This document shows, one piece after another, positions 37,440 through 47,502 of a stretch of DNA of 64,000 bases. Where the stretch lies: the NCBI RefSeq assembly GCF_029626025.1, contig NZ_JARUBF010000001.1:5922001-5986000 (forward strand), given 5' to 3'. Each line of letters begins with the position of its first letter. Positions within the stretch are counted from its first letter, which is position 1. The position numbers and the translations under genes were made by a program. The notes beneath the pieces are model-generated. The model was not told the origin of the DNA, searched no databases, and worked only from the letters and a program-made list of their open reading frames with translations. Source of the DNA: Solwaraspora sp. WMMD406. GTDB taxonomy: Bacteria; Actinomycetota; Actinomycetes; Mycobacteriales; Micromonosporaceae.

Positions 37440-38209
37440 CGGGACGTCTCCAGGAAGTGTCGCAGGTAGCGGGGATCCATCCGGTCCAGCGACAGCAGGA
37501 CGTAGAAGTCGGCCGTCGCGAACTCGGGGTCGTAGGCCGGTTCGCCGCAGACCCAGCCGCCCAAGCGCAAGTAGCCGCGCAGCAGCGGCGGCATCGCCGT
37601 CCGACCTGCGGGCGCGGCGACGGTCGCGGAGTCGAGCTCGGCGAGCCACGGGCGGCGGGGCCGCAGCCGCAACAACGGTGGGGCCAGGTGGTCGGTGCGG
37701 ACCTGCTGCCAGACCGCCAGCGCGGTCGCGCCGCCGTCGTGCAGTGGTACCGACGCGCAGCCGCCGAGCCAGCGCAGGCCGCGCTGACGCAGGTAGCGGG
37801 CGATGCCGGTCCAGATCAGGTTGATCACCGCGCCGGTCCGGTGGTCCGGGTGCACGCAGGACCGGCCGGCCTCCACCAGATGCTCGTCGAGCAGCCGCAG
37901 CGGACGGGTGTCGAACTCGGCGTCGGCGTAGCGCCGGCCCAGTCGGGCGACCCGGGCCGGTGGCAGCAGCCGGTAGGTGCCGACCACCGCGCCGCTGAGC
38001 TCGTGGCGCACGATCAGGTGGTCGCAGTGGTCGTCGAACTCGTCGACGTCACGGTTCGGGTCACCGCCGGTCAGGCGGGCGCCGAGCTCTCCGGCGAACA
38101 CCTGGTGCCGCAGCCGTTGCGCGGCGGCGACCTGATCGGCGTCCTCGGCGAGCGACACGGTGTATCCGCTGGTCCGGCTCGGTGCGGCAGCGGTCAGTAA
38201 CACGGCCAT
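37436..38209 (-). CDS. OlsB-like GNAT N-acyltransferase
   Basis: 257 residues. Features of the hemolysin/OlsB acyltransferase family: SLAEDADQVAAAQRLRHQVFAGELG, DVDEFDDHCDHLIVRHELSGAVVGTYRLLPP, LLDEHLVEAGRSCVHPDHRTGAVINLIWTGIARYL, ALAVWQQV, and PPLLRGYLRLGGWVCGEPAYDPEFATADFYVLLSLDRM. The last block is characteristic of the group that takes acyl chains from acyl-carrier protein to ornithine or similar amino acids. The start at 38209 was preferred to the open extension to 38356. Its product would be the substrate for the neighbouring PlsC-type enzyme. Confidence 0.78.
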   Translation of the reverse strand: MAVLLTAAAPSRTSGYTVSLAEDADQVAAAQRLRHQVFAGELGARLTGGDPNRDVDEFDDHCDHLIVRHELSGAVVGTYRLLPPARVARLGRRYADAEFDTRPLRLLDEHLVEAGRSCVHPDHRTGAVINLIWTGIARYLRQRGLRWLGGCASVPLHDGGATALAVWQQVRTDHLAPPLLRLRPRRPWLAELDSATVAAPAGRTAMPPLLRGYLRLGGWVCGEPAYDPEFATADFYVLLSLDRMDPRYLRHFLETSR

Positions 38210-38312
38210 GGATTGTGTGTAAGGGGCGTCGGAACCGGCGACGTGTCGGCCACGGATGGCACCGATGTCGATCGGGTGAACGGCGGTGGCGGCCGGCTGC
38301 GAGGATGGTCCG

Positions 38313-39044
38313 GTGATCATCCCCGCCCGGTTCAACGGGCCGCCCGGCTCCGCCAACGGCGGCTACGCGGCCGGCCTGTTCGCTCAGGCTCTGCTCGGTG
38401 CCGCGGCGACCGAGGTGGTCGCCGACCGGCCGGTACGGGTGACCCTGCGGCGGCCGCCGCCGCTGGACGTGGAGCTGTCCCTCGTTCCCGTCGACGGCGA
38501 GGCGCTGCGGGTCCACGCGCCAGCGGGGTCGGACCCGGTAGGGGAGCTGATCGCCGAGGTCGAGGCGACCGGGCCGGGCGGCTCGGCACCGGTGGCGCCG
38601 GTGAGCGTCGCCGAGGCCGAGTCGGCCGGTACGGCGTACCCCGGCTTCGTCGACCACCCGTTTCCCGGCTGCTACGTCTGCGGCCCACGGCGCGCGGACG
38701 GCCTGCGGATCTTTCCCGGCCCGGTGGCCGACGGGCGCAGCGCCGCGTCGTTCGTGATGCCGGACGACCCGACCGTGGCGACCGTGTGGGCGGCGTTGGA
38801 CTGCCCCGGCGGCTGGACGGTGCTCGCAGTCGGCCGGCCGTACGTGCTGGGGCGGATCACCGCGACTGTGGCCGCGCTGCCGACCCCAGGACAACCGTAC
38901 GTAGTTGTCGGGTCTCTGATCGCGACCAGCGGGCGCAAGGCCGAGGTCCGCACCGCCCTCTACGGTCCAGCGGACGAGCTGCTCGGAGCCGCCGAGGCGA
39001 CCTGGATCGCGGTGCCCCCGCCGACCCAAGGCGAGCCGGTTTGA
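38313..39044 (+). CDS. Hotdog-fold thioesterase-like protein
   Basis: 243 residues. RFNGPPGSANGGYAAGLFAQAL near the N-terminus matches the double-hotdog thioesterases, where a G-x-x-x-G-G-Y-segment opens the central helix. The middle carries HPFPGCYVCGPRRADGLRIFPG with a CxxC that is usual in this actinobacterial group. The second half has WAALDCPGGWTVLAVGRPYVLGRI. GTG start at 38313 with GAGG eight bases upstream. It is divergent from the acyltransferase pair, with a 100-base spacer that must hold both promoters. A role in acyl-CoA hydrolysis is inferred. Confidence 0.65.
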   Translation: MIIPARFNGPPGSANGGYAAGLFAQALLGAAATEVVADRPVRVTLRRPPPLDVELSLVPVDGEALRVHAPAGSDPVGELIAEVEATGPGGSAPVAPVSVAEAESAGTAYPGFVDHPFPGCYVCGPRRADGLRIFPGPVADGRSAASFVMPDDPTVATVWAALDCPGGWTVLAVGRPYVLGRITATVAALPTPGQPYVVVGSLIATSGRKAEVRTALYGPADELLGAAEATWIAVPPPTQGEPV

Positions 39045-39111
39045 CCTCACGGCCAGTTACCGTGACGCTGTTCGGCGGCGCGCGCACAAGCGTCATGACG
39101 GAAGGAGCCAC

Positions 39112-40023
39112 ATGTCGGATGGACGCATCGTCGTCTCCGGGCTGACCAAGCAATACCGCAACGTGCGGGCGGTCGACGACCTGTCCTTCACCGTGGAGCC
39201 GGGGCGGGTGACCGGATTTCTCGGACCGAACGGGGCCGGCAAGACCACCACGCTACGGATGATGCTCAATCTCGTCACGCCGACCAGCGGCGGCGCCACC
39301 ATCGGCGGTCAACGGTACGTCGACCTGGCCGATCCGCTGCGGCACGTCGGTGCCGTCCTGGAGGCGTCCAGCGCGCACAAGGGCCGGACCGGGATCCACC
39401 ATCTGCGGGTGATCTGCGCCGCCGCCGGGTTGCCACTGCGCCGCGCCGAGGAGACGCTCAGCCTGGTCGGGTTGACGCCGGCCGCGAAGCGCAAGTTCAA
39501 GGGCTACTCGCTCGGTATGCGTCAGCGGCTGGGGATCGCGGCGGCGATGCTCGGCGACCCGAAGGTGCTGATCCTGGACGAACCGGCCAACGGCCTGGAC
39601 CCGGAGGGCATCCGCTGGATGCGGGACCTGCTCAAGTCCTTCGCCGGACAGGGCCGTACCGTGCTGGTCTCCAGTCACCTGCTGGGCGAGATGCAGTTGC
39701 TCGCCGACGACGTGGTGATCATCGCCGCCGGCAGGCTGGTCCGGCACGGCCCGGTGGCCGAGGTGATGGATTCGATGTCGGGCACCCCGACCGTACGGGT
39801 CCGCACGCCGCAGGCGGAGCGGTTGACGCCGGCGCTGACCGAGGCGGGTGCCACGGTGCGACCCGCACCCGACGGCGCGCTCCTGGTGTCCGGAGTGGAC
39901 GCCCCCACGGTAGGGCGCACCGCCCTGGCGCAGGGCGTCGAACTGCACGAACTCAGCACCGAGCGCCCCGACCTGGAACGGGTGTTCCTCGATCTGACCA
40001 GCGCGAAGGCGGCCATCCGATGA
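39112..40023 (+). CDS. ABC-2 exporter ATPase (BcrA/CcmA type)
   Basis: 303 residues. Walker A FLGPNGAGKTTTLRMML, signature YSLGMRQRLGIAAAML, Walker B VLILDEPANGLDPEGIRW and switch LVSSHLLGEMQLLADD are all present, with the C-terminal extension typical of drug- and antibiotic-type exporters. GGAAGGAG precedes the ATG. The stop overlaps the start of the permease gene by four bases (ATGA), so the two form one transporter unit. The exported compound is unknown. Confidence 0.92.
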   Translation: MSDGRIVVSGLTKQYRNVRAVDDLSFTVEPGRVTGFLGPNGAGKTTTLRMMLNLVTPTSGGATIGGQRYVDLADPLRHVGAVLEASSAHKGRTGIHHLRVICAAAGLPLRRAEETLSLVGLTPAAKRKFKGYSLGMRQRLGIAAAMLGDPKVLILDEPANGLDPEGIRWMRDLLKSFAGQGRTVLVSSHLLGEMQLLADDVVIIAAGRLVRHGPVAEVMDSMSGTPTVRVRTPQAERLTPALTEAGATVRPAPDGALLVSGVDAPTVGRTALAQGVELHELSTERPDLERVFLDLTSAKAAIR

Positions 40024-40847
40024 ACCTGGTACGCAGCGAGCTACTCAAGATCACCACCACCAGCACCTGGTGGGTCTTCGGCCTGATCTACCTGCCGTTG
40101 TGGGCGGTCACCCTGCTGGTCAACTACGTGCAGACCAGTGTGCTGTCCGACCCGGGGCGGTTCGGCCCGACGACGCCGGAGAACGACGAGGTGCTCAGCG
40201 TGGTCAGTGAGGCGCCGGCACTGGCAGCCAACCTCTACACCAACGGCCAGTTCTTCGGGCTGCTGGTCGTGATGCTGCTCGGCGTGATCGTGGTGACCAA
40301 CGAGTACTTCCACCAGACCGCGACCACGACCTTCCTGACCAGCCCGCGACGCACCGAGGTGGTGCTGGCGAAGCTGGCCGCCGCGTCGCTGCTCGGCTTC
40401 GTCTTCTGGCTGATCACCACGGTGCTCAACCTGATCGCCGGCGCGCTGGTGCTGGCCACGTTCGACATCGGTACGCAGTTCGGCTCGGCCGTGGTCTGGG
40501 AGGCGGTCGGGCTCAACGGCCTGGCCTACCTGCTGTGGGCGATCTTCGGGGTCGGCTTCGGGGTGCTGATCCGCAGTCAGCTCGGGGCCACCGTCTCGGC
40601 GATCCTGCTCTACCTGGGCGGCTACCTCGGCACGGCGATCATCCTGGCCACACTGGCGTCCCGGTTCGGTGACTGGGTCAGCGATCTGCAGTGGTTGGTG
40701 CCCTCGATCGCGTCCCAGTTGATGGTCGCCGGCACCGATCTGCCGGACAGCCCGCCCCGGTGGACCGGCGCGCTGATCCTGATCGGCTACGCGCTGTTGA
40801 CCGGGTTCGTCGGTACGGTGATCACCCGACGGCGCGACATCTCCTGA
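40020..40847 (+). CDS. ABC-2 exporter permease
   Basis: 275 residues with six hydrophobic segments: near the N-terminus (STWWVFGLIYLPLWAVTLLV), FFGLLVVMLLGVIVVTNEYF, AAASLLGFVFWLITTVLNLIAGALVLA, GLAYLLWAIFGVGFGVLI, SAILLYLGGYLGTAIILATL and LILIGYALLTGFVGTVI. The motif VTNEYFHQTATTTFLTSPRR between helices 2 and 3 is the usual ABC-2 gate loop. It pairs with the overlapping ATPase gene. It ends RRRDIS. Confidence 0.9.
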   Translation: MNLVRSELLKITTTSTWWVFGLIYLPLWAVTLLVNYVQTSVLSDPGRFGPTTPENDEVLSVVSEAPALAANLYTNGQFFGLLVVMLLGVIVVTNEYFHQTATTTFLTSPRRTEVVLAKLAAASLLGFVFWLITTVLNLIAGALVLATFDIGTQFGSAVVWEAVGLNGLAYLLWAIFGVGFGVLIRSQLGATVSAILLYLGGYLGTAIILATLASRFGDWVSDLQWLVPSIASQLMVAGTDLPDSPPRWTGALILIGYALLTGFVGTVITRRRDIS

Positions 40848-41084
40848 CCGGGTCCCCGTCCGGCAGACCGACGCGGGCGCGGCATGCGTCGGACAGGGCC
40901 GGACGGGTGGGCCGGTGTGGGTGGGGCCACTGGGATCGGCGTTGTGAAAAGTGACACGGGGCGCGTGCGACAATGCCGGCCATCGGTGCACGGCGTAGCC
41001 TGGAAGCCGTCTTCCACCAGTGCCCCGATCCTGGCGGGCGTACCCGCGTGACAACCCACCGCGTGAAAGAGGCGATTACCGGCC

Positions 41085-44000
41085 GTGTCGACCCAGCAGA
41101 CTTCGCAGGACAACCCGCTGGCGGGTTTCGGCCCGAACGAGTGGATCGTCGATGAGATGTACCAGAAGTACCTCGCCGATCCCGGAAGCGTCGACCCGGC
41201 CTGGCACGACTTCTTCGCCGACTACCGGCCCGAACAGGCCGCCACCGCGCCCGAGGCGACCGCCTCGGTGACGCCGACCGAGGCGACCGCGGAAGCGGGC
41301 GCGTCCGGCGCGACGCGCGCCGGGACCGACGCGCCGGCCGCACCGACCTCGGCACAGCAGCCGGCGGCGGCCGGCGCGGCCGACGCCACCCCGGCCGGCG
41401 GGAGTGTGACCCGCAGCACCCCGACCCGCGCCACGGCGGGCGGTTCGGCCGCGGAGAGCACCCCGGGCAAGAAGGCCACGGCCGGGACAGCGGCGGTGAC
41501 GAAGTCGGCCGCCGGCCCCACGGCGCCAGCCGCCGGCAAGAGCACCGAGCCGGCGACCAAGAGCACCGCGAAGGCAGCGGCGACCGCCCCGGCACCGGCC
41601 ACCAAGGCCACGGCGAAGACGGCCGACCGGGCGGGCGCGAAGACCACGCCGGCCAAGACCGGCGGCACCTCGACCGGTGTTGACGCCGGGGGCACCCGGC
41701 AGGTCACGTTGCGGGGCGTCGCCGCCCGGATCGTGCAGAACATGGACGCGTCGCTGGCGGTGCCGACCGCGACCAGTGTGCGCGCCGTTCCGGCGAAGCT
41801 GCTGGTAGACAACCGCATCGTGATCAACAACCACCTGGCCCGGGGTCGCGGGGGCAAGGTCAGCTTCACCCATCTGATCGGGTACGCCATGGTCCGCGCG
41901 CTGGCCGAGCGCCCGGAGATGAACAACTCGTTCGCCGAGGTCGACGGCAAGCCCACGGTGGTGCAGCCGGAGCACGTCAACCTCGGCATAGCGATCGACC
42001 TGGCCAAGCCGGACGGCTCGCGTACCCTGGTCGTTCCGTCGATCAAGGCCTGCGAGCAGATGGACTTCCGGCAGTTCTGGCAGGCCTACGAGGACGTGGT
42101 CCGTCGGGCCCGGCGCAACGAACTCACCATGGAGGACTACGGCGGGACGACCATCTCGCTGACCAACCCGGGCGGGATCGGGACGGTGCACTCCCAGCCC
42201 CGGCTGATGGTCGGGCAGGGCACCATCATCGGCGTCGGCGCGATGGAATACCCGGCCCCGTACGCCGGGATGTCCGAAGCCACCCTCGCCGACCTCGCCG
42301 TCAGCAAGATCATCACGCTGACCAGCACCTACGACCACCGGATCATCCAGGGTGCGCAGTCCGGCGAGTTCCTCAAGGTGATGCACGAGCTGATCCTCGG
42401 CGAGCACGGCTTCTACGACCAGATCTTCACCGCGCTGCGGATCCCGTACGAGCCGGTGCGGTGGATGCGCGACGTCGCGGTCAGCTCCGAAGGGCAGATC
42501 AACAAGACCGCCCGGGTCAACGAACTCATCCACGCCTACCGGGTGCGCGGGCACCTGATGGCCGACACCGACCCGCTCGAATTCAAGATCCGCAAGCACC
42601 CGGACCTCGACGTACTGCAGCACGGCCTGACCCTGTGGGACCTGGACCGCACCTTCCCGGTCGACGGCTTCGCCGGACAACAGCGGATGAAGCTGCGCAG
42701 CATCCTCGGGGTGCTGCGGGACTCGTACTGCCGCCGGGTCGGCGTCGAATACATGCACATCCAGGATCCCGAGGAACGGCGCTGGATCCAGGAACGGGTC
42801 GAGCGCGGCTACGAGAAGCCCTCGGCCGACGAACAGAAACACATCCTCAACCGGCTCAACGCCGCCGAGGCGTTCGAGACGTTCCTGCAGACCAAGTACG
42901 TCGGGCAGAAGCGGTTCTCGCTCGAAGGCGGCGAGTCGCTGATCCCGCTGCTCGACGAGGTCCTGCAGTCATCGGCCCGGGCCAACCTCGACGAGGTCGT
43001 CATCGGGATGGCCCACCGGGGTCGGCTCAACGTGTTGGCGAACATCGTCGGCAAGCCGTACGAGAAGATCTTCTCGGAGTTCGAAGGGCATCTGGATCCC
43101 AAGTCGACCCAGGGCTCCGGCGACGTCAAGTACCACCTCGGTCAGGTCGGCAAGTTCACCACCCCGGACGGCGAGCACGGCATCACCGTCTCGGTGACCG
43201 CCAACCCGTCGCACCTGGAGGCGGTCGACCCGGTGCTCGAGGGCATCGTCCGGGCCAAGCAGGACCGGATCGACCTCAAACTGGAGGGCTACACCGTGCT
43301 GCCACTGCTGGTGCACGGTGACGCCGCCTTCGCCGGTCAGGGCGTGGTGGCCGAGACGCTCAACCTGTCGCAGCTGCGCGGCTACCGTACCGGCGGGTCG
43401 GTGCACGTGGTCGTCAACAACCAGGTCGGCTTCACCACCGCACCCGAGCACAGCCGGTCCTCGCTCTACTCGACCGACGTCGCCCGGATGATCCAGGCAC
43501 CGATCTTCCACGTCAACGGCGACGACCCGGAGGCCGTGGTCCGGGTGGCCCGGCTGGCCTTCGAATACCGCCAGGCGTTCAACAAGGACGTCGTGATCGA
43601 CCTGGTCTGCTACCGCCGGCGGGGCCACAACGAGGGCGACGACCCGTCGATGACCAACCCGCTGATGTACGCGATCATCGACTCCAAGCGCAGCGTGCGC
43701 AAGCTCTACACCGAGGAGCTCATCGGCCGGGGCGACATCACCGTCAGCGACGCCGAGGAACTGCTTCGCGACTATCAGGCCCAGCTGGAGCAGGTCTTCA
43801 AGGCCACCCGTGACGCGGCGGCGTCGGCCACCAGTCGGCTGCCCAGCCGACAGCCCGAACCGGAGCCGGAGGTGGCCACCGCCGTCACCGCCGCCGCCGT
43901 CGCGGCGGTCGGTGAGGCCCACGTCAACCTCCCCGAGGGCTTCACCCCGCACCGCCGCATCCAGCAGCTGCTGGAACGGCGGGCCAAGATGGCCGTCTCC

Positions 44001-45065
44001 GGCGACATCGACTGGGGCTTCGGCGAGATCATCGCCTTCGGCACCCTGCTCGCCGACGGGGTGACCGTCCGGCTCGCCGGCCAGGACTCCCGGCGTGGCA
44101 CGTTCGTGCAACGGCACGCCTCGGTGGTCGACGCCCACACCGGCCGGGACTACCTCCCGCTGTCCAACCTGATCAGCGACGACGCGCGGTTCTTCGTGCA
44201 CGACTCGCTGCTCAGCGAGTACGCCGCGATGGGCTTCGAGTACGGCTACTCGGTGGAGAACCCGGAAGCGCTGGTGCTCTGGGAGGCGCAGTTCGGCGAC
44301 TTCGTCAACGGCGCGCAGTCGATCGTCGACGAGTTCGTCTCCTCCGGCGAGGTCAAGTGGGGGCAGCGTTCCGCGCTGACCCTGCTGCTGCCGCACGGCC
44401 ACGAAGGGCAGGGCCCGGACCACACCTCCGGGCGGCCCGAGCGCTACCTGCAGCTGTGCGCCGAGGACAACATGCGCATCGCCATCCCCACCACCCCGGC
44501 CAGCTACTTCCACCTGCTGCGGCGTCAGGCCCTGTCGCCCAAACGCAAGCCGTTGGTCGTGTTCACGCCGAAGTCGCTGCTGCGACACAAGCTCTGTGTG
44601 TCCAGCGTGGAGGAATTCACCACCGGGACCTTCCAGCCGGTGCTGACCGACCCGGTGGCCGCCGCCCGGCCCGAATCGATCAAGCGGGTGCTGCTCTGCT
44701 CCGGCAAGATCTACTACGACCTGGTGCAGGCCCGGACCGAGCGGCACGCGGTGACCGGCGGCAACGGCCAGGTCGACACCGACACCGCCATCATCCGCAT
44801 GGAGCAGCTCTATCCGCTGCCGGTCGACCAGATCCGGGCCGCGCTGGCGGCGTACCCACAGGCGGAGGACTTCGCCTGGGTCCAGGAGGAGCCGGCCAAC
44901 CAGGGCGCGTGGTCGTTCGTCGCGCTCAACCTGCTGGAGCACCTCGACGGCGTACCGCTGCGGCGAATCTCGCGGCCCTCGGCCGCCGCGCCAGCGGTCG
45001 GCTCCACCCGGCTGCACGACGTCGAGCAGGCCACGTTGATCGACGCGGCGTTGCCGCGCCGCTGA
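41085..45065 (+). CDS. kgd: Multifunctional 2-oxoglutarate dehydrogenase E1 / succinyltransferase (Kgd)
   Basis: 1326 residues. This is the actinobacterial fusion that decarboxylates 2-oxoglutarate with thiamine diphosphate and contains an E2-like acyltransferase domain, acting in the TCA cycle. Order: N-terminal ODH segment ([38 protein letters not shown]), an Ala/Thr/Lys-rich linker of about 130 residues, the E2-like catalytic domain ending [16 protein letters not shown], then the full E1 part ([38 protein letters not shown]-type cofactor region, [43 protein letters not shown]). No lipoyl domain is seen, as expected. GTG start at 41085. Confidence 0.95.
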   Translation: MSTQQTSQDNPLAGFGPNEWIVDEMYQKYLADPGSVDPAWHDFFADYRPEQAATAPEATASVTPTEATAEAGASGATRAGTDAPAAPTSAQQPAAAGAADATPAGGSVTRSTPTRATAGGSAAESTPGKKATAGTAAVTKSAAGPTAPAAGKSTEPATKSTAKAAATAPAPATKATAKTADRAGAKTTPAKTGGTSTGVDAGGTRQVTLRGVAARIVQNMDASLAVPTATSVRAVPAKLLVDNRIVINNHLARGRGGKVSFTHLIGYAMVRALAERPEMNNSFAEVDGKPTVVQPEHVNLGIAIDLAKPDGSRTLVVPSIKACEQMDFRQFWQAYEDVVRRARRNELTMEDYGGTTISLTNPGGIGTVHSQPRLMVGQGTIIGVGAMEYPAPYAGMSEATLADLAVSKIITLTSTYDHRIIQGAQSGEFLKVMHELILGEHGFYDQIFTALRIPYEPVRWMRDVAVSSEGQINKTARVNELIHAYRVRGHLMADTDPLEFKIRKHPDLDVLQHGLTLWDLDRTFPVDGFAGQQRMKLRSILGVLRDSYCRRVGVEYMHIQDPEERRWIQERVERGYEKPSADEQKHILNRLNAAEAFETFLQTKYVGQKRFSLEGGESLIPLLDEVLQSSARANLDEVVIGMAHRGRLNVLANIVGKPYEKIFSEFEGHLDPKSTQGSGDVKYHLGQVGKFTTPDGEHGITVSVTANPSHLEAVDPVLEGIVRAKQDRIDLKLEGYTVLPLLVHGDAAFAGQGVVAETLNLSQLRGYRTGGSVHVVVNNQVGFTTAPEHSRSSLYSTDVARMIQAPIFHVNGDDPEAVVRVARLAFEYRQAFNKDVVIDLVCYRRRGHNEGDDPSMTNPLMYAIIDSKRSVRKLYTEELIGRGDITVSDAEELLRDYQAQLEQVFKATRDAAASATSRLPSRQPEPEPEVATAVTAAAVAAVGEAHVNLPEGFTPHRRIQQLLERRAKMAVSGDIDWGFGEIIAFGTLLADGVTVRLAGQDSRRGTFVQRHASVVDAHTGRDYLPLSNLISDDARFFVHDSLLSEYAAMGFEYGYSVENPEALVLWEAQFGDFVNGAQSIVDEFVSSGEVKWGQRSALTLLLPHGHEGQGPDHTSGRPERYLQLCAEDNMRIAIPTTPASYFHLLRRQALSPKRKPLVVFTPKSLLRHKLCVSSVEEFTTGTFQPVLTDPVAAARPESIKRVLLCSGKIYYDLVQARTERHAVTGGNGQVDTDTAIIRMEQLYPLPVDQIRAALAAYPQAEDFAWVQEEPANQGAWSFVALNLLEHLDGVPLRRISRPSAAAPAVGSTRLHDVEQATLIDAALPRR

Positions 45066-45078
45066 TCGGGAGCGGGAC

Positions 45079-45258
45079 ATGTACTTCACCGACCGGGGCA
45101 TCGAAGAGCTCGCCGACCGACGCGGCGAGGAAGAGGTCTCGATCGTCTGGCTGGCCGAGCGGCTGCGTGACTTCGTCGACCTGCACCCGGAGTTCGAGAC
45201 CCCGGTCGAGCGCTTCGCGACCTGGTTGGCCCGCCTCGACGACGAAGACGACGAGTAG
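45079..45258 (+). CDS. DUF6104 family small protein
   Basis: 59 residues, 13 bases after the kgd stop, with GGGAGCGGGAC upstream of the ATG. It begins YFTDRGIEELADRRGEEEVSIVWLAERL and continues DFVDLHPEFETPVERFATWLARLDDEDDE. This short acidic protein regularly follows kgd in streptomycetes and relatives, and is likely co-transcribed. Its function is unknown. The TAG stop is the first three bases of a perfect 18-bp tandem duplication. Confidence 0.88.
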   Translation: MYFTDRGIEELADRRGEEEVSIVWLAERLRDFVDLHPEFETPVERFATWLARLDDEDDE

Positions 45259-45291
45259 GAAGAACCACGGCGCTAGGAAGAACCACGGCGC
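45256..45291. repeat. Perfect 18-bp tandem duplication over a stop codon
   Basis: TAGGAAGAACCACGGCGC occurs at 45256-45273 and again at 45274-45291. The first copy contains the stop codon of the DUF6104 gene. Confidence 0.95.
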
Positions 45292-45363
45292 CTGCCGCTG
45301 GTCGCCCCGGGCCGGGACCAAGGTCACCAGACCGGCACGGCCGCCGCCTTGTAGTTTGGGGCG

Positions 45364-47502
45364 GTGGCGCGAAGTGTCTACCTGGCCGGTCTCGGCCCCG
45401 GTGGTGGCAAGTCCACCGTCGCGCTCGGCCTGGCCGAGCTGTTGTCCCGGCGGGTGGAACGGATCGGGGTGTTCCGGCCGCTGGTCGCCGGGGACCGTCC
45501 CGACCCGACGCTGCACCTGCTCAGCGAGCGGTACCGGATCGAGCTGCCGCAGGAACAGCTCTACGGGGCCACCTACGCCGAGGCGGCCGGGCTGGTCGCC
45601 GACGGGCGGCGGGAGGAGCTGATCTCCCGGATCGTCGGGCGTTACCGCGAGCTGGAACGGCAGTGCCCGGCCACGCTGGTCATCGGCAGCGACTTCGACG
45701 ACGCCGCCGACAACGGCGGACTCCCCCGTGAGCTGGCGTTCAACGCCCGGCTGGCCACCGAGTTCGGCAGCGTGGTGGTGGCGATCGTCGACGGCATGCG
45801 CCGGGACGCAGGTGAGGTCGCCGGGGCGGTCCGCTCGGCGTACCACTCGCTGACCGAACTCGGCGCGACCGTGCTGGCCGTGATCGTCAACCGGGTGACC
45901 GCGCCGGGCGTGCCGCCGGCGCTGCCGGTACCGGTCTACGCGATCGAAGAGATCCCGGCGGTGTCGGCGCCGACCGTCGCGGAGGTCGCCGAGGCCCTCG
46001 ACGCGGCCGTGCTGGCCGGTGACGAGACCGCGCTCAACCGCGACGTGCTCGGCTTCGTGGTCGGCGCGGCACACGTACCGGTCCTGCTGGACCATCTCAC
46101 CGACGGCGCCCTGGTGATCACCCCCGGCGATCGGGCGGATCTGCTGGTCGCGGTCAGCGCCGCGCACGCCGCCGGGCTGGTCTCGCTGGCCGGCGTGGCG
46201 TTGACGCTCGGGGAGAAACCGGACCCCCGCGCCATGCGCCTCGTCGAACGGCTCGGCACCAACCTGGCCGTGCTGCGCGCCCCGGCGGACAGCTTCCACG
46301 CCGTCGCCGCCGCCGGCCGGATCTCCGGCCGGCCCAGCCCCGCCAACCCCCGCAAGGTCGAGGCCGCGCTCGGCGCATTCGAATCCAGCGTGGACACCGC
46401 CGAGCTGGCCCGCCGGCTGGACGTCACCCGATCGGCCCGGGTGACGCCGATGATGTTCGAGTACGAGCTGATCGACCGGGCCCGGGCCGACCGCCGCCGA
46501 CTGGTGCTGCCGGAAGGCACCGACGAACGGATCCTGCGGGCCACCGAGATCCTGCTCCGGCGCGGCGTCGCCGACCTCACCCTGCTCGGCGACGTCGACG
46601 ACATCGCCCGGCGGGCCCGCGAACTCGGCGTACAGATCGACGGCGCGCGGCTGATCGACCCGGCCACCAGTCCGTGGCGCGACGACTTCGCCGCCACGTA
46701 CGCCCGGCTGCGCCGACACAAGGGCGTCACCCTCGACCTGGCGCACGACGTGATCGGCGACGTCAACTACTTCGGCACTCTCATGGTGCACGCCGGGCAT
46801 GTCGACGGCATGGTTTCCGGAGCCACCCACACCACGGCGGCCACAATCCGACCGGCGTTCGAGATCATCAAGGCGGTGCCGGATGTGTCGGTCGCCTCCA
46901 GCGTCTTCTTCATGTTGCTCGCCGACCGGGTCCTGGTCTACGGCGACTGTGCGGTCAACCCCGACCCGGACGCCGAGCAGCTCGCCGACATCGCGGTCAG
47001 TTCCGCGCAGACCGCCGCCCGGTTCGGCATCGAACCCCGGGTGGCGATGTTGTCCTACTCCACCGGCACCTCCGGCAGCGGCGACGACGTCCGCAAGGTG
47101 GCGACCGCGACCGAGCTGGTCCGCAAACGTCGCCCCGATCTGCTGGTCGAAGGCCCGATCCAGTACGACGCGGCGATCGACCCGAGCGTGGCGGCGACCA
47201 AACTGCCGGGCAGCGACGTCGCCGGCCGGGCCACCGTCTTCGTCTTCCCCGATCTCAACACCGGCAACAACACCTACAAGGCGGTGCAGCGCTCGGCCGG
47301 CGCGGTGGCCGTCGGCCCCGTCATGCAGGGTCTGCGCCGCCCGGTCAACGACCTGTCCCGAGGAGCCACCGTGCCCGACATCGTCAACACCGTGGCGATC
47401 ACCGCGATCCAGGCCGCCGCCGACCCGGCCGGTGATCAGCCCGCCGGTGACCGGGCCGTGGGCGACCGAGCCGCCGCCGACCGCACCGCCGGTGACCGGT
47501 GA
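45364..47502 (+). CDS. pta: Phosphate acetyltransferase (long, DRTGG-containing type)
   Basis: 712 residues. It converts acetyl-CoA and phosphate to acetyl phosphate. The N-terminal part resembles BioD-type P-loop domains (VYLAGLGPGGGKSTVALGLAELL), then a DRTGG domain (about 220-330), then the catalytic PTA_PTB domain from about 375: RRLVLPEGTDERILRATEILL, GDVNYFGTLMVHAGHVDGMVSGATHTTAATIRPAFEIIK, VFFMLLADRVLVYGDCAVNPDP, MLSYSTGTSGSG, GPIQYDAAIDP and FPDLNTGNNTYKAVQR. The last 25 residues are an odd run of GDR/GDQ repeats. GTG start. It overlaps ackA by four bases. Confidence 0.93.
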   Translation: MARSVYLAGLGPGGGKSTVALGLAELLSRRVERIGVFRPLVAGDRPDPTLHLLSERYRIELPQEQLYGATYAEAAGLVADGRREELISRIVGRYRELERQCPATLVIGSDFDDAADNGGLPRELAFNARLATEFGSVVVAIVDGMRRDAGEVAGAVRSAYHSLTELGATVLAVIVNRVTAPGVPPALPVPVYAIEEIPAVSAPTVAEVAEALDAAVLAGDETALNRDVLGFVVGAAHVPVLLDHLTDGALVITPGDRADLLVAVSAAHAAGLVSLAGVALTLGEKPDPRAMRLVERLGTNLAVLRAPADSFHAVAAAGRISGRPSPANPRKVEAALGAFESSVDTAELARRLDVTRSARVTPMMFEYELIDRARADRRRLVLPEGTDERILRATEILLRRGVADLTLLGDVDDIARRARELGVQIDGARLIDPATSPWRDDFAATYARLRRHKGVTLDLAHDVIGDVNYFGTLMVHAGHVDGMVSGATHTTAATIRPAFEIIKAVPDVSVASSVFFMLLADRVLVYGDCAVNPDPDAEQLADIAVSSAQTAARFGIEPRVAMLSYSTGTSGSGDDVRKVATATELVRKRRPDLLVEGPIQYDAAIDPSVAATKLPGSDVAGRATVFVFPDLNTGNNTYKAVQRSAGAVAVGPVMQGLRRPVNDLSRGATVPDIVNTVAITAIQAAADPAGDQPAGDRAVGDRAAADRTAGDR

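Noticed and set aside
42969-46830. Two very long open frames antisense to kgd and pta (710 and 634 codons)
   Set aside because: No domain features; they result from high GC content opposite strongly conserved genes.
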